This document shows, in pieces, positions 26,668-39,200 of a stretch of DNA of 64,000 nucleotides. The translations under genes and the position numbers were made by a program. Origin of the DNA: Mercurialis annua (lineage: Eukaryota; Streptophyta; Magnoliopsida; Malpighiales; Euphorbiaceae); assembly GCF_937616625.2 (NCBI RefSeq), contig NC_065577.1, positions 21,341,501 through 21,405,500 of the forward strand, written 5' to 3'. The notes below the pieces were generated by a model that did no database searches, was not told the DNA's origin, and saw only the letters and a list, made by a program, of their open reading frames with translations. Position 1 is the stretch's first letter; every line of letters begins with the position of its first letter.

Positions 26668-27304
26668 TAATAGTACTATTGTTACTTTTCGACGAGGCTA
26701 TGAATGAAGAAGAAAAGAAGAGAAAGGTTTTCAGAGAGTAGAAAAGAATTACCAAGGGTTTACTCTTAAACCCCTTTATATAGTTAGGGTTTAGGAGCAA
26801 ACCTTGCCTTGCTGGCAGGCTGTCTTTCGTGTGGTCTCTGAAATCGGTTATGCCTACGTGGAGAATATCCCCCGTATGGGGCGCAGTTTGTTAGGTATGT
26901 CAGGTGGAGGGAACATTCCTCACGCACCTGTCAGAGGATCTTCTGTGGTCCCCAAATCTGGTACACGTGAGTGTGCTCATTATCTAGATCTCGGAGCTCG
27001 AACAAAGCTTAGAGCCCGGAATGTCTGAACTAAACTCCCATGCCTCTAGGTCCAGAGCTTGAGTGTATCTCGAAGATCGGGTTGTCTACGCCGGGCTTTC
27101 CTGTCTTCAGTCAGGAAGCTCGGGCAGGATCTTCGATCCGACCTTGCCAAAAGCACGCGTCTCGGATGATGCTCGAATGTTCATCGATCCGGAGACCCCC
27201 CAGGTCTCGTGGTCTATGTCGACACCAGTTGGTAAAATGCTTGACTTAGCGATGGTCGTTCTTGGCGTGGTTCCTTCGCCCCTACTAAATATACAACGTT
27301 ATCA
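26668..27304 (-). mobile_element. LTR-like insertion (possible solo LTR), copy 2
   Basis: Second copy of the element at 793-1429, also 637 bp, offset by 25875 bp. The minus-strand start TGATAACG is at 27304 and the TATA-like CTATATAAA at 26775-26783. Differences from copy 1 are scattered single bases. The left flank here is GTAACC rather than ATAACC, a single change in the putative target duplication. Because the surrounding satellite variants also match, this is one ancestral insertion carried by duplication rather than two insertions. Confidence 0.6.
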
Positions 27305-27513
27305 ATAACCTAACCATGTTTATGTAATTCGAACGACACATTAAATAGCCTTTAGCCACGACATACTAATCTAGCTCAACTTTTCACGCTACCCTTGTGT
27401 AATATAACTTAATCATGCTCATGCTTAGGTAATCGGAACGACGCGTTAAAGAGACTTGAGAAGCGACATACTAATCTAGCGTCACTTTTCACACACTCTT
27501 TGTGTAATAACCT
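27305..27513 (+). repeat. 99-bp satellite between insertions, copy 2
   Basis: Same two degraded units as 1430-1637, including CATGCTCATGCTTAGG and the CACACACTCTTTGTGTAATAACCT run leading into the MITE-like element. Confidence 0.93.
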
Positions 27514-27877
27514 AGGGCCAATTCCATAATAAGTCGCAATCTGTATATAAAATTTCATTTTAATCACGACCTATAAAAGTTTCCATATAAAACCATGACC
27601 TTTCATTGTTTTTCAAATATATCATTTCAGTGTGTTTTTGTTAACTAAATTCTCTACTAAACCATTAATGAAAGACCAAATTATAAATAGACACTAAATA
27701 TTATTATCTCAGTTAGAGTATGTAGGATTAGTAAATTTAAGTTAGAAAAAATAAACCGAATTTTACTTTATCGATACATTTGAAACAAATTAAAGGTCGT
27801 GTGTTTAAACGCCAACTTTTAAAAGTCGAGATTAAAATGAAATTTCTTGTAAAGGTCATGATTTTTTATGGAACCCT
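27514..27877. mobile_element. MITE-like element with imperfect terminal inverted repeats, copy 2
   Basis: A 364-bp homologue of 1638-1996. It begins AGGGCCAATTCCATAA and ends TTATGGAACCCT, again flanked by ATAACCT at 27507-27513 and 27878-27884. Small indels separate the copies (for example GACACTAAATATT here versus GACAATATT in copy 1). No open frame of note. Confidence 0.8.
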
Positions 27878-29958
27878 ATAACCTAACCCTTTTTAGGTAA
27901 TCGGAACGACGCATTAAAGAGACTTGAGAAGCGACATACTAATCTATTGTTACTTTTCACACACACTTTGCGTAATATAACCTAACCATGCTTAGGTAAT
28001 TAGAACGACGCGTTAGAGAGACTTGTGACGCGACATAAGCATGATAATCGAAACGACACGTTAAAGAGACTTGTGACGCACTTTTCACGCCAACTTTGCA
28101 TAATATAACCTAACCATACTTAGGTAATCGGAACAACGCATTGAAGAGCCTTGAGACGCGACATTCTAGCGTGACTTTTTAAGCACACTTTGCGTAATAT
28201 ACCTAACCATGCTTAGGTAATCGGAACGACGCGTTAAAGAGACTTGAAACTGGACATACTAATCTAGCGTCACTTTTTACGCACACTTTGCGTAATATTA
28301 CCTAACCATGCTTAGGTAATCGGAACGACACGTTAGAGAGACTTGTGACGCAACATAAGAATGGTAATCGAACAACGTTAAAGAGACTTGAGACGCGCCA
28401 TACTAATCTAGCGTCACTTTTTACGCACACTTTGCGTAATATAACTTAACAATTCTTAGGTAATTGGAACGACGCGTTTAAGAGACTTAAGACGCGACAT
28501 ACTAATCTAGCATCACTTTTCACGCAAACTTTGTGTAATATAACCTAAGCATGCTTAAGTAATCGAAAGAACGCGTTAAAGAGAATTGAGACGCGACATA
28601 CTAATCTAGCATCACGTTTTACGGACACTTTGCGTAAAATAACCTAACCATGCTTAGGTAATTGGAACGACGCGTTAAATAGACTTCATACGCGATATTC
28701 TAATCTATTGTCACTTTTCACGCACACTTTTTGTAATATACCCGAAACATGCTTAGGTAATCGAAAAGACGCGTTAAAGAGACTTGCGACGCGACATACA
28801 TTATTGTTACTTTTCACGCACATTTTGCGTATTATAACTTAACACCGCTTAGGTAATTGGAACGACGCGTTAGAGAGACTTGTGACGCGACATACGCATG
28901 GTAATCAAAACAACGCGTTAAAGAGACTTTAGACGCGACATACTAATCTAGCGTCACTTTTCACGCAAACTTTGCATAATATAACCTAACACCGCTTAGG
29001 TAATCGGAACGACGCATTAAAGAGCCTTGAGACTCAAGTATCTAGCGTCACTTTTCACGCACACCTTGCATAATATAAGACTTGAGACGCGACGTACCAA
29101 TCCATTGTCATTTTTCACGCACACTTTGCGTAATATAACATAACCATGCTTTGGTAATTGGAACAACGCGTTAAAAAGACTTGTGACTCGACATAAACAT
29201 GGTAATCGAAACGACGCATTAAAGAGACTTGAGACAGGCAATTTTAATCTAGCGTTACTGTTTTTACGCACATTTTGCGTAATATAACATAATCATTCAT
29301 AGGAAATCGGAACGACGCGTTAGAGATACTTAAGACGCGACATAATAATCTAGTGTCATTATTTATGCACACTTTGCGTAATACAACCTAACTAGCTTAG
29401 GAAATCGGAACGACGCATGAGAGGGACTTGTGACGCGACATACTAATCTAACGTCACTTTTCATGCACACTTTACGTAACATAACCTAACCATGCTTAGG
29501 TAATCGGAACGACGCTTTAAAGGGAATTATGACGCGAGATAAACATGGTAATCAAAACGACGCGTTAAATAGACTTGAGACGAAATATATTATTCTAGCG
29601 TCACTTTTTACGCACACTTTGCGTAATATAACCTAACCATGCTTAGGTAATCGGAACGACACGTTAAAGAGACTTGAAACTGGACATACTAATCTAGCGT
29701 TGCTTTTCACGCACACTTTGCGTAATATAACCTAACCATGCTTAGGCAATCGGAACGACGCGTTAAAGAGACTTGAGACGCGACTGATCCTTTTCACGCA
29801 CACTTTGCGTATTATAACCTAACCATTATTAGGTAATCGCAACGACACGTTAGACAGACTTTTGATGCGAAATAAACATGGTAATCAAAACGGCGCGTTA
29901 CAGAGACTTGAGACGCGACATACTAGTCTAGCGTCACTTTTCACGCAGACTTTGCGTA
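27878..29958 (+). repeat. 99-bp satellite array, + orientation, copy of 1997-4283
   Basis: Unit-by-unit counterpart of 1997-4283, sharing rare variants such as GAAACTGGACATACTAATC, AACACCGCTTAGG and GAGACTTCATACGCGATAT. It is about 200 bp shorter: near 29640-29790 some units present at 3720-4100 have been lost. It ends ACTTTGCGTA at 29958, the same junction as 4283. Confidence 0.96.
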
Positions 29959-29964
29959 TTTAGA

Positions 29965-30054
29965 GATACGACGATAAACCATAACAGATACATGTATGAC
30001 TAGCCAGGATCACAGCCTCACCATGGGCATTTTATCAACCGGTATGTCCTCTTA
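29965..30054 (+). pseudogene. Exon-like remnant 1, copy 2
   Basis: Same 30 codons as 4290-4379 with the same in-frame TAG, so the stop predates the duplication. One substitution changes INRHV to INRYV. The possible donor GTATTTG follows at 30055. Confidence 0.5.
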
Positions 30055-30111
30055 GTATTTGTTAAGATTTATTCCATTACCATTTTTATGACACAAGGTT
30101 TTGATTCACAG

Positions 30112-30189
30112 GATCCTCAGGAGATGCAAGTGAAGAGCATACCCTTATGCCTTTTCTGGCTGAATATGAAGAGAAACAAACATATATAA
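30112..30189 (+). pseudogene. Exon-like remnant 2, copy 2, with a compensated indel pair
   Basis: Follows the same GATTCACAG acceptor. Relative to copy 1 it lacks TA in the AGCATATACCC run and one T in the CCTTTTTCTGG run, a net loss of three bases. The frame therefore shifts for about five codons and is restored: copy 1 SIYPYAFFWLN, copy 2 SIPLCLFWLN. A further change gives NMKRNKHI before the same TAA. The parent gene is unknown. Confidence 0.45.
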
Positions 30190-30270
30190 CTATCCTTTAC
30201 TTATAGAAAATTGGAGAAGAGAGATGTTTAGAAACAAGGCATTTTTATTGAAGCGTAAAATATTACAAAG

Positions 30271-33200
30271 TATGTCGCGTCTCAAGTCTCTTTAACGCGT
30301 CGTTCTGATTACCTAAGCATGGTTAGGTTATATTACACAAAGTTTGTGTGAAAAGTAACGCTAGATTATTATGTCGCCTCTCAAGTCTCTTTAACACGTC
30401 TTTCCGATTACCTAAGCATGGTTAGGTTATATTACGCAAACTGTGCGTTAAAAGTGACGCTAGATTAGTATGGCGAGTCTCGAGTCTCTTTAGCACGTCG
30501 TTTCGATTACCATGCTTATGTCGCGTCACAATTCTCTTTATTGCTTTGTTCTGATTACCTAAGCATGGTTAGATTATAGTACGCAAAACGTGCGTGAAAA
30601 GGATTGCTAGATTAGTATGTCGTATCTCAAGTCTCTTTAACGCGTCGTTCCGATTGTCTAAGCATGGTTAGGTTATATAATGCAAAGTGTGCGTGAAAAG
30701 TGACACTAGATTAGTATGTCACGGCTAACGTCTCTTAAGGCATCGTTCTGATTACCTAATCGTGGTTAGGTTATATCACACAAAGTGTGCGTAAAAGGTG
30801 ACGCTAGATTAGTATGGCGTGTCTCGAGTCACTTTAACGCGTCGTTTCGATTACCATGCTTATGTCGAGACAGAATTCTTCTAACGCGTCGTTCCGATTA
30901 CCTAAAGCATTGTTAAGTTATATTACGCAAAGTGTGCGTGAAAAATGACAATAGATTAGTATGTCACGTCTCAAGTCTTTTTAACGCGTCGTTCCGATGA
31001 CCTAAGCATGATTATGTTATATTATGCAAAGTGTGCGTAAAAAGTGACGCTACTCTCGACTCTCTTTAAGGCGTCATTCCGATTATCTAAGCATGGTTAG
31101 GTTATATTACGCAAAGTGTGCGTAAAAAGTGACTCTAGATTAGTATGTTTTGTCTCAAGTCTCTTTAACACGCCGTTCTGATTACCTATGCATTGTTAGG
31201 TTATATTACGTAAAGTCTGCGTGAAAAGTGACGGTAGATTAGTACGGCGCGTCTCAAGTATCTTTAACTCGTCGTTCCAATTTCCTAAGCATGGTTAGGT
31301 TATATTACGCAAAGTGTGCGTGAAAAAGTGACACTAGATTAGTATATTGCATCTCAAGTCTCTTTAAAGTATCGTTCTGATTTCCTAAGCATGGTTATAT
31401 TATATTACGCAAAATGTGCGTAAAAAGTGACGCTAGATTAAAATTGCGAAACTTAAGTCTCTTTAACGCGTCTTTTCGATTACCATGCTTATGTCGCGTC
31501 ACATGTCTCTCTAACACATAGTTCCGATTACCTAAGCGTGGTTAGGCTATATTATGAAAAGAGTCCTTGAAAAGTGACGCTAGATTAGTATGACAGCGTC
31601 TCAAGACTCTTTAACGCGTCGTTCCGATTACCTAAGATGGGTTACATTATATTACGCAAGGAGTGCGTGAAAAGTGACGCTAGATTAGTATGTCGCGTCT
31701 CAAGTCTCTTTAACGCGTCGTTCTGATTACTTAAGAATGGTTAGGTTTACGCAAAGTGTGAGAGAAAAGTAACGCTAGATTAGTATGTCACTTCTCAAGT
31801 CTCTTTAACGCGTCGTTCCGATTACCTAAGCATGGTTATGTTATACTACACAAGGTATCCGTGAAAAGTGACGCTAGATTAGTATGTCGTGTCTCAAGGC
31901 TCTTTATTGCGTTGTTCTCATTTACCTAAGCATGCTTAGGTGATATTATGCAAAGTTGGCGTGAAAAGTGACGTTAGATTAATATGGCGCGTCTCAAGTC
32001 GCTTTAACGCGTTGTTTCGATGACCATGATTATGTCGCGTCAAAAGTCTCTATAACATGTCGTTCCGATTACTGAAACGTGGTTTGGTTATATTAGGCAA
32101 AAGTGTGTGTAAAGAATGACAATAGATTAGTATGTCGCGTCTCAAATCCATTTAACGCGTCATTCTAATTACATAAGAATGGTTAGGTTATGTTACATCA
32201 AAGTGTGTGTGAAAAATCACAATAGATTAGTTAGTCGCGTCTTAAGTGACGCTCGATTAGTATGTCGCGTATGATTAGTATGTCGCTTCTCAAGTCTCTT
32301 TAACGCGTCGTTTCGATTACCAAAGCATGGTTAGGTTATAGTACACAAAGAGTGCGTGAAAAGGCTCAATAGATTAGTATGTCGCGTGTCAAGCCTCTTT
32401 CATGCGTCATTCCGATTACCTAAGCATGGTTAGGTTATATTATGCAAAGTGTGCGTGAAAAGTGATGCTATATTGGTATGTCCAGTCTTATGTTTCTTTA
32501 ACTGCGTCGTTTCGATTACCTAAGCATGGTTAGGTTATATTACTCAAAGTGTGCGTAAAAAGTGACGATAGATTAGGATATTTCGTCTCAAATCTCTTTA
32601 ACGCGTCGTTTTGATTACCATGCTTATCTCGCAGCACAAGTCTCTTTAACGCGTCGTTCCGATTACCAAAGCATTGTTAGGTTATATTACGCAAAGTGTG
32701 CGTGAAAGTGACGTTAGATTAGTATGTCGCGCGTCTCAAGACTCTCTAACGGAACGTTCCGATTTCCTAAGCAGGGATTACTTATATTACGTAAAGTGTG
32801 CGTGAAAACTGACGCTAGATTAGTATGTCGCCTCTCAAGTCTCTCTAACGCGTCGTTTCAATTTCCTAAGCATGGTTAGGTTATATTACGTAAAGTGTGC
32901 ATAAAAAGTGACGACGCATCGTTTCGATTACCATGCTTAGATCGCGTCACAATTCTATCTAACGCGTCATTCTGATTACCTAAGCATGGTTAGGTTGTAT
33001 TACGCAAAGTGTGCATGAAAAACGACAATAGATTAGAATGTCGCGTCTTAAGTCTATCTAACGCGTTGTGCCGATTACTTAAGCATGCTTAGGTTTTATT
33101 AGGCAAAGTGTGCATGCAAAGTGATGCTAGATTTGTATGTCGCGTCTCAGGTGTCTTTTACGCGTCGTTTCGATTACATAAGCATGGTTAGGTTATATTA

Positions 33201-36200
33201 CGCGAGGTGAGCGTGAAAAGTGATGCTAGACTATGTCGCGTACTTCCGATTACCTAAGCATGGTTTGGTAAAATTTTGCAAAGTTTGCGTGAAATGTGAC
33301 GCTAGATTAGTATGTCGCTTCTCAAGTCTCTTTAACGCGTCGTTTCGATTACCATGTCGCGTCTCAAGTCTCTTTAAAGGGTCGTTCCGATTACCTAAAC
33401 ATGGTTAGGGTATTTTAAGCAAAGTATGCGTGAAAAGTGACGCTAAATTAGTAGGTCACGTCTCAAGTCTTTTTAACGCGTGCTCCGATTACCTGAGCAT
33501 AATTAGGTTATGTTACGCAAAGTGTGCGTGTAATGTGACGCTAGATTAGTATATCGTGTCTCAAGTCTCTTGAACGTGTCGTTAATATTACCTAAGCATG
33601 GTTAGGTTATATTACGCAAAGTGTGCGTGAAAAGTGACGCTAAATTAATATTGCGCGTCTCAAGTCTCGTTCATGCGTCGTTTTAGTTACCATGCTTATG
33701 TGACATTACAAGTCGCTAAATCGCGTCGTTCCGATTACCTAAGCATGGTTAGGATATATTTCGCAAAGTGCGCATGAAAAGTGGCAATAGTATATCGTGT
33801 ATCAAGTCTATTTAACGCGTCGTTCCGATTACTTATGCATGGGTAGTTTATTTCACGCAAAGTGTTCTTGAAAAGTAACGCTAGATTAATATGTCGTGTC
33901 TCAAGTCTCTTTAACGCGTCTTTTCGATTACCTATGCATGGTAAAGTTATATTACGCAAAGCTTGCGTGAAAAGTGACGCAAGATTAGCATGTCGAGTCT
34001 CTTGTTCTTTAACGCGTCGTTCCGATTAGCTAAGCATGGTTAGGTTATATTACGCAAAGTGTGCGTGAAGAGTGACGCGTCATTCTGATTACGTAAGCAT
34101 CGTTTGTTATATTACGCGAAGTGTGCATAAAAAGTTTCAATAGATTAGTATTTCGCGTCTAAAGTCTCTTTAACACGTCGTTCCGGTTACCTAAGTATGG
34201 TTCGGTTATTTTACGCAAAGTGTGCGTGAAAAATGACGCTGGATTAGTATGTCGCATCTCAAGTCTCTTTAACGCATGTGTCCGATTACCAAAGCATGGT
34301 TAGGTTATATTACACAAAGTGTGCGTGAAACGTCACACTAGATTGGTAAAAAGTGTGCGTGAAAAGTGACGCTAGATTAGTATGTCGCTTCTCAAGTGTC
34401 TTAAGCGCGTGTTCCGATTACCTAAGCATGGTTAGGTTATATTACGCAAAGTGTGCGTGAAAAGTGACGCTTGAGTAGTATGTCGCGTCTCAAGCCTCTT
34501 TTTCGTTCCGATTAACTAAGCATTGTTAGGTTATATTACGCAAAATGTGCGTGAAAAGTGACGCAAGATTAGTATCTCGTGTCTCAAGTCACTTTAACGC
34601 GCCGTTCCGATAACCTAAGCATGGTTAAGTAATATTATGCAAAGTGTGCGTAAATAGTGATGCTGGATTAGTATGGCGCTTCTCAAGTCTCTTTAATGCG
34701 TCATTTCGATTAGCATACTTATGTCACGTCACAAGTCTCTCTAACTCGTCGTTCCGATTACCTAATCATGGTTAGGTTATATTACGCAAAGTTTGCGTGA
34801 AAAGTGATGCTGGATTTTTATATCGAGTCACATGTCTCTTTAACGCGCCGTTCCGACTACCTATGCATGGTTAGGTTATATTACGCAAAGTGTATGTGAA
34901 AAGTGACGTTTGATTAGAATGTCGCGTCACAAGTCTCTCTAACGCATCGTTCCGATTACGTAAGCATGGTTAGGTTATATTACGCAAAGTGTGTTTTAAA
35001 AGTGACGCTAGATAAGCATGTCGCGTCACAAGTCTCTCTAACGCGTCGTTTAAATTACCTAATCATGGTTAGGTTATACTACGCGAAGTGTGCGTGAAAA
35101 GTGACGCTAGATTAGTTGTCGTGTCTCAAGTCTCTTTAATGCGTCGTTCAGATTACCAAAGCATGATTAGGTTATCTTACGCAAAGTGTCCATGAAAATG
35201 GACAATAGAGTAGTATGTCGTGTCTCAAGTCTCTTTAACGCGTCGTTTCGATTACCATGCTTATGTCGAATAATCACATGTCTCTCTCACACGTCGTTCC
35301 GATTATCTAAGAATGGTTAGGTTATTTACCAAAGCGTGCGTGAAAAGTGGTAACAGATTAGTATGTCGCGTCTCAAGTCTCTTTAACGCGTCGTTTCAAT
35401 TACCATGCTTATGTAGCGTCACAAGTCTCTCTAACTCATCGATCTGATTACCTAAGCATGGTTAGGTTATATTACGCAAAGTGTGCGTGAAAAGTGATGC
35501 TAGATTTGTATGTCGAGTCACAAGTCTCTTTAACCTGTCGTTCCGATTACCTAAGCATGGTTAGGTTATATTACGCAAAGTTTGTGTGAAAAGAGACGCT
35601 AGATAATGTATCGCGTCACAAGTCTCTCAAACGCGTCGTTCTGATCACCTAAGCATGGTTACGTTATATTATGCAAAATGTGCGTGAAAACTGACGCTAG
35701 ATTAGTATGTTGCGTCTCAAGTCTCTTTAATGCGTCGTTCCGATTAGCAAAGTATGCTTAGGTTATATTATGCAATGTGTGCGTGAAAAGCGATAATAGA
35801 TTAGTATGTCGTGTCTCAAGTCTCTTTGACGCGTCGTTTCGATTACCATGCTTATGTCGAGTTACAAGCGTCTCTAACCCGTCGTTCTGATCATGTTTAG
35901 GTTATATTATAAGAAGTGCGCGTGAGAAGTGACAATTGATTAATGCCTCTCAAGTCTCTTAAATGTGTCGTTTGGATTTTCATGCTTATGTCGCGTTATA
36001 GGTCTCTCTATTTCGTCGTTTCGATTACCTAAGAATGGTTAGGTTATATTACGCAAAGTGTGCGTGAAAAGTGATGCTAGATTTGTATGTCGAGTCACAA
36101 GTCTCTTTAACGCGTCGTTCTGATTACCTAAGCATAGTTAGGTTAAATTACGCAAAATTTACGTGAGAAGTGATGGAGGATTAGTATGTCACGTCACAAG

Positions 36201-39200
36201 TCTCTCTAACGAGTCGTTCAAATTACCTAATCATGGTTAGGTTATATTACGCAAAGTGTGCGTGAAAAGTGACGCTAGATTAGTGTCGCGTCTCAAGTCT
36301 CTTTAATGCGTCGTTCCGATTACCAAAGCATGGTTAGGTTATATTGCACAAAGTGTGCGTGAAAAGTGACAATAGATAATGTATGTCGTATCTCAAGTCT
36401 CTTTAACGCGTAGTTTCGATTACTATACTATGCTTATGTCGCATCACAAGTCTCCTTTACAGGTCGTTCCGATTACCAAAGCATGGTTAGGTTATATTTA
36501 CCAAAGTGTGCTTGAAAAGTGACAATATACGCGTCGTTTCAATTACCATGCTTATGTCGCGTCACAAGTCTCTCTAAATCGTCGTTCTGATTACCAAAGC
36601 ATGGTTAGGTTATATTACGCAAAGTGTGCGTGAAAAGTGATGCTAGATTTGTTTGTCGAGTAACAAGCCTACCCGTCGTTCCGATTACCTGAGCATGGTT
36701 AGGTTATACTACGCAAAATGTGTGTTAAAAGTGACGCTAGATCAATATGTCACGTCTCAAGTCTCTTTAGTGCATCGTTCTGATTCCCTAAGCATGGTTA
36801 GGTTATATTACGCATAAATTACATGAATAGTAATGGTGGATTAGTATGTCGCGTCTCACGTCTCTTTAACGAGTCGTTTCGATTATTATGCTTATGTCGC
36901 GTAACAAGCGTCTCAAACACGTCGTTCTGATTACCGAAGCATGGTTAGGTTATATTATGCAAAGTGTGCGTGAAAAGTCACAATTGATTAGTATGTCGCG
37001 TCTCAAGTCTCTTTAACGCGCTGTCCCGATTTCCTAAGAATGGTTAAGGTATTTTACGCAAAGTGTGCGTGAAAAGTAACACTAAATTAGTATGTCACAT
37101 ATCAAGTCTCTTTTATGCGTGTTCTGATTACCTAAGCATGGTTAGGTTATATTACACAAAGTGTGCGTGAAAAGTGACGCTAGATTAGTATGTCGCCTCT
37201 CAAGTCACTATAACGCGTCGTTTCGATTAACAAAGCATGGTTAGGTTATTTTACGCAATGTGTGCGTGAAAAGTGATGCTAGATTAGTATGTCGCGTCTG
37301 AAGTCTTTAACGCGTCGTTCCAATTACCTAAGCATGGTTAGGTTATATTTTGCAAAGTTTGCGTGAAAAGTGACGCTAGATTAGTATGTCGTGTCTCAAG
37401 TCTCTTTAACGCGTGTTCTGATTGCCTAAGCATGGTTAGGTTATATTACACAAAGTGTGCGTGAAAAGTGACGCTAGATTACTATGTCGCGTCTCAAGCC
37501 TCTTTAACGCGTAGTTCCGATTACCTAAGCATGGTTAGGTTATATTACACAAAGTGTGCGTGAAAAGTGATGCTAGATTAGTATGTAGTGTCTCAAGTCT
37601 CTTTAACGTGTCCTTCCGATTACCTAAGCAAGGTTAGGTTATATTACGCAAAGTGTGCGTGAAAAGTGATGCTAGAATAATATGTAGTGTCTCAAGTCTC
37701 TTTAACGCGTCGTTCCGATTACCTAAGCATGATTAGCTTATAATACGCTAAGTTTACGTGAAAAGTGACAATGGTAGGTTAGTATGTCGTGTCTCAAGTC
37801 TCTTTAACGGGTCGTTCCGATTACCTAAGTATGGTTAGGTTATTTTACGCAATGCGTGCGTGAAAAGAGACGCTAGATTAGTATGTCGTGTCTCAAGTCT
37901 CTTTAAAGTGTGTTCCGGTTAGTATGTTGCATCACAAGTCTCTTTAACGCGTCGTTCCAATTACCTAAGTATGGTGAAGTTATATTACGGAAAGTGTGCG
38001 TGATAAGTGACGCTAGACTAGTATGTCGCGTCTCAAGTCTCTTTAATGCATCTTTCCGATTACCAAAGCATGGTTAGGTTACATTACGCTAAGTTAGTAT
38101 GTCGTGTTTCAAGTCGCTTTAACGTGTCGTTTCAAGTACCATGCTTATGTTGCATCCAAGTCTCTCTATTGCGTTGTTCCAATTGTTAGGTTATGTTACG
38201 CAGTTTGCGCGAAAAGTGACAATAGATTAGTATGTCGCATCTCAAGTCTCTTTAACGCGTCGTTCTGATTACCAATTGTTAGGTTATTTTATGTAAAGTG
38301 TGCGTGAAAAGTGACGCCAGATTAGTATGTCGTGTCTCAAGTCTCTTTCACGCGTCGTTATGATTGCCTAAAGTTAGGTTATTTTACGAAAAGTGTGCGT
38401 GAAAAGTGACGATGGATTAGTATGTCGCGTCTCAAGTCTCTTTGACGTGTGTTCCGATTACCTAAGCATGGTTATGTTATTTTACGCAAGATGTGCGTGA
38501 AAAGTGACCCTAGATTAGTATGTCGCGTCGTTCCGATTGCCTAAGCAAAGTGTGTGTGAAAAGTGACGCTAGATTAGTCTCAGGTATCTTTAACGCATCG
38601 TTCCGATTACCTATGCATGGTTAGATTATATTACGAAAACTGTACGTGAAAAGTGACGCTAGATTTGTATGTCGTGTCACAAGTCTCACTAACGCGCCGT
38701 TCCGATTACCTAAGCATGGTTAGGTTATATTACGCAAAATGTGTGTGAAAAGTGACACTAGATTAAGTATGTCTCACAAGTCTGTCTAACGCGTCGTTCC
38801 GACTACCTAAGCATGGTTAATTATATTACGCAAAGTGTGCGTGAAAAGTTACGCTAGAATAGTATGTTGCGTCACAGGTCTCTCTAACGCGTCCTTCCGA
38901 TTACCTAAGCATGGTTTGGTTATATTATGCAAAAGTGTGCGTAAAGAATGACAATAGATTACTATGTCGCGTCTCAAATCCATTTAACGCGTCGTTCTAA
39001 TTACGTAAGAATGGTTGGGTTATATTACGCAAAATGTACGTGAAAAATCACAATAGATTAGTTAGTCGCGTCTTAAGTCTATCTAACGCATCGTTCCGAT
39101 TACATAAACATGGTAAGGTTATATTATGCAAAGTGACGCTCGATTAGTATGTCGCGTCTCAAGTCTCTTTAACGCGTCGTTTTGATTACTAAAGCATGGT

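Larger units (their letters stand above)
29959..30270. other. Non-satellite spacer with host-gene debris, copy 2
   Basis: A 312-bp duplicate of 4284-4597, again exactly between a + array and a - array. The exon-like pieces are described separately; the rest is AT-rich with no recognised feature. Confidence 0.85.
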
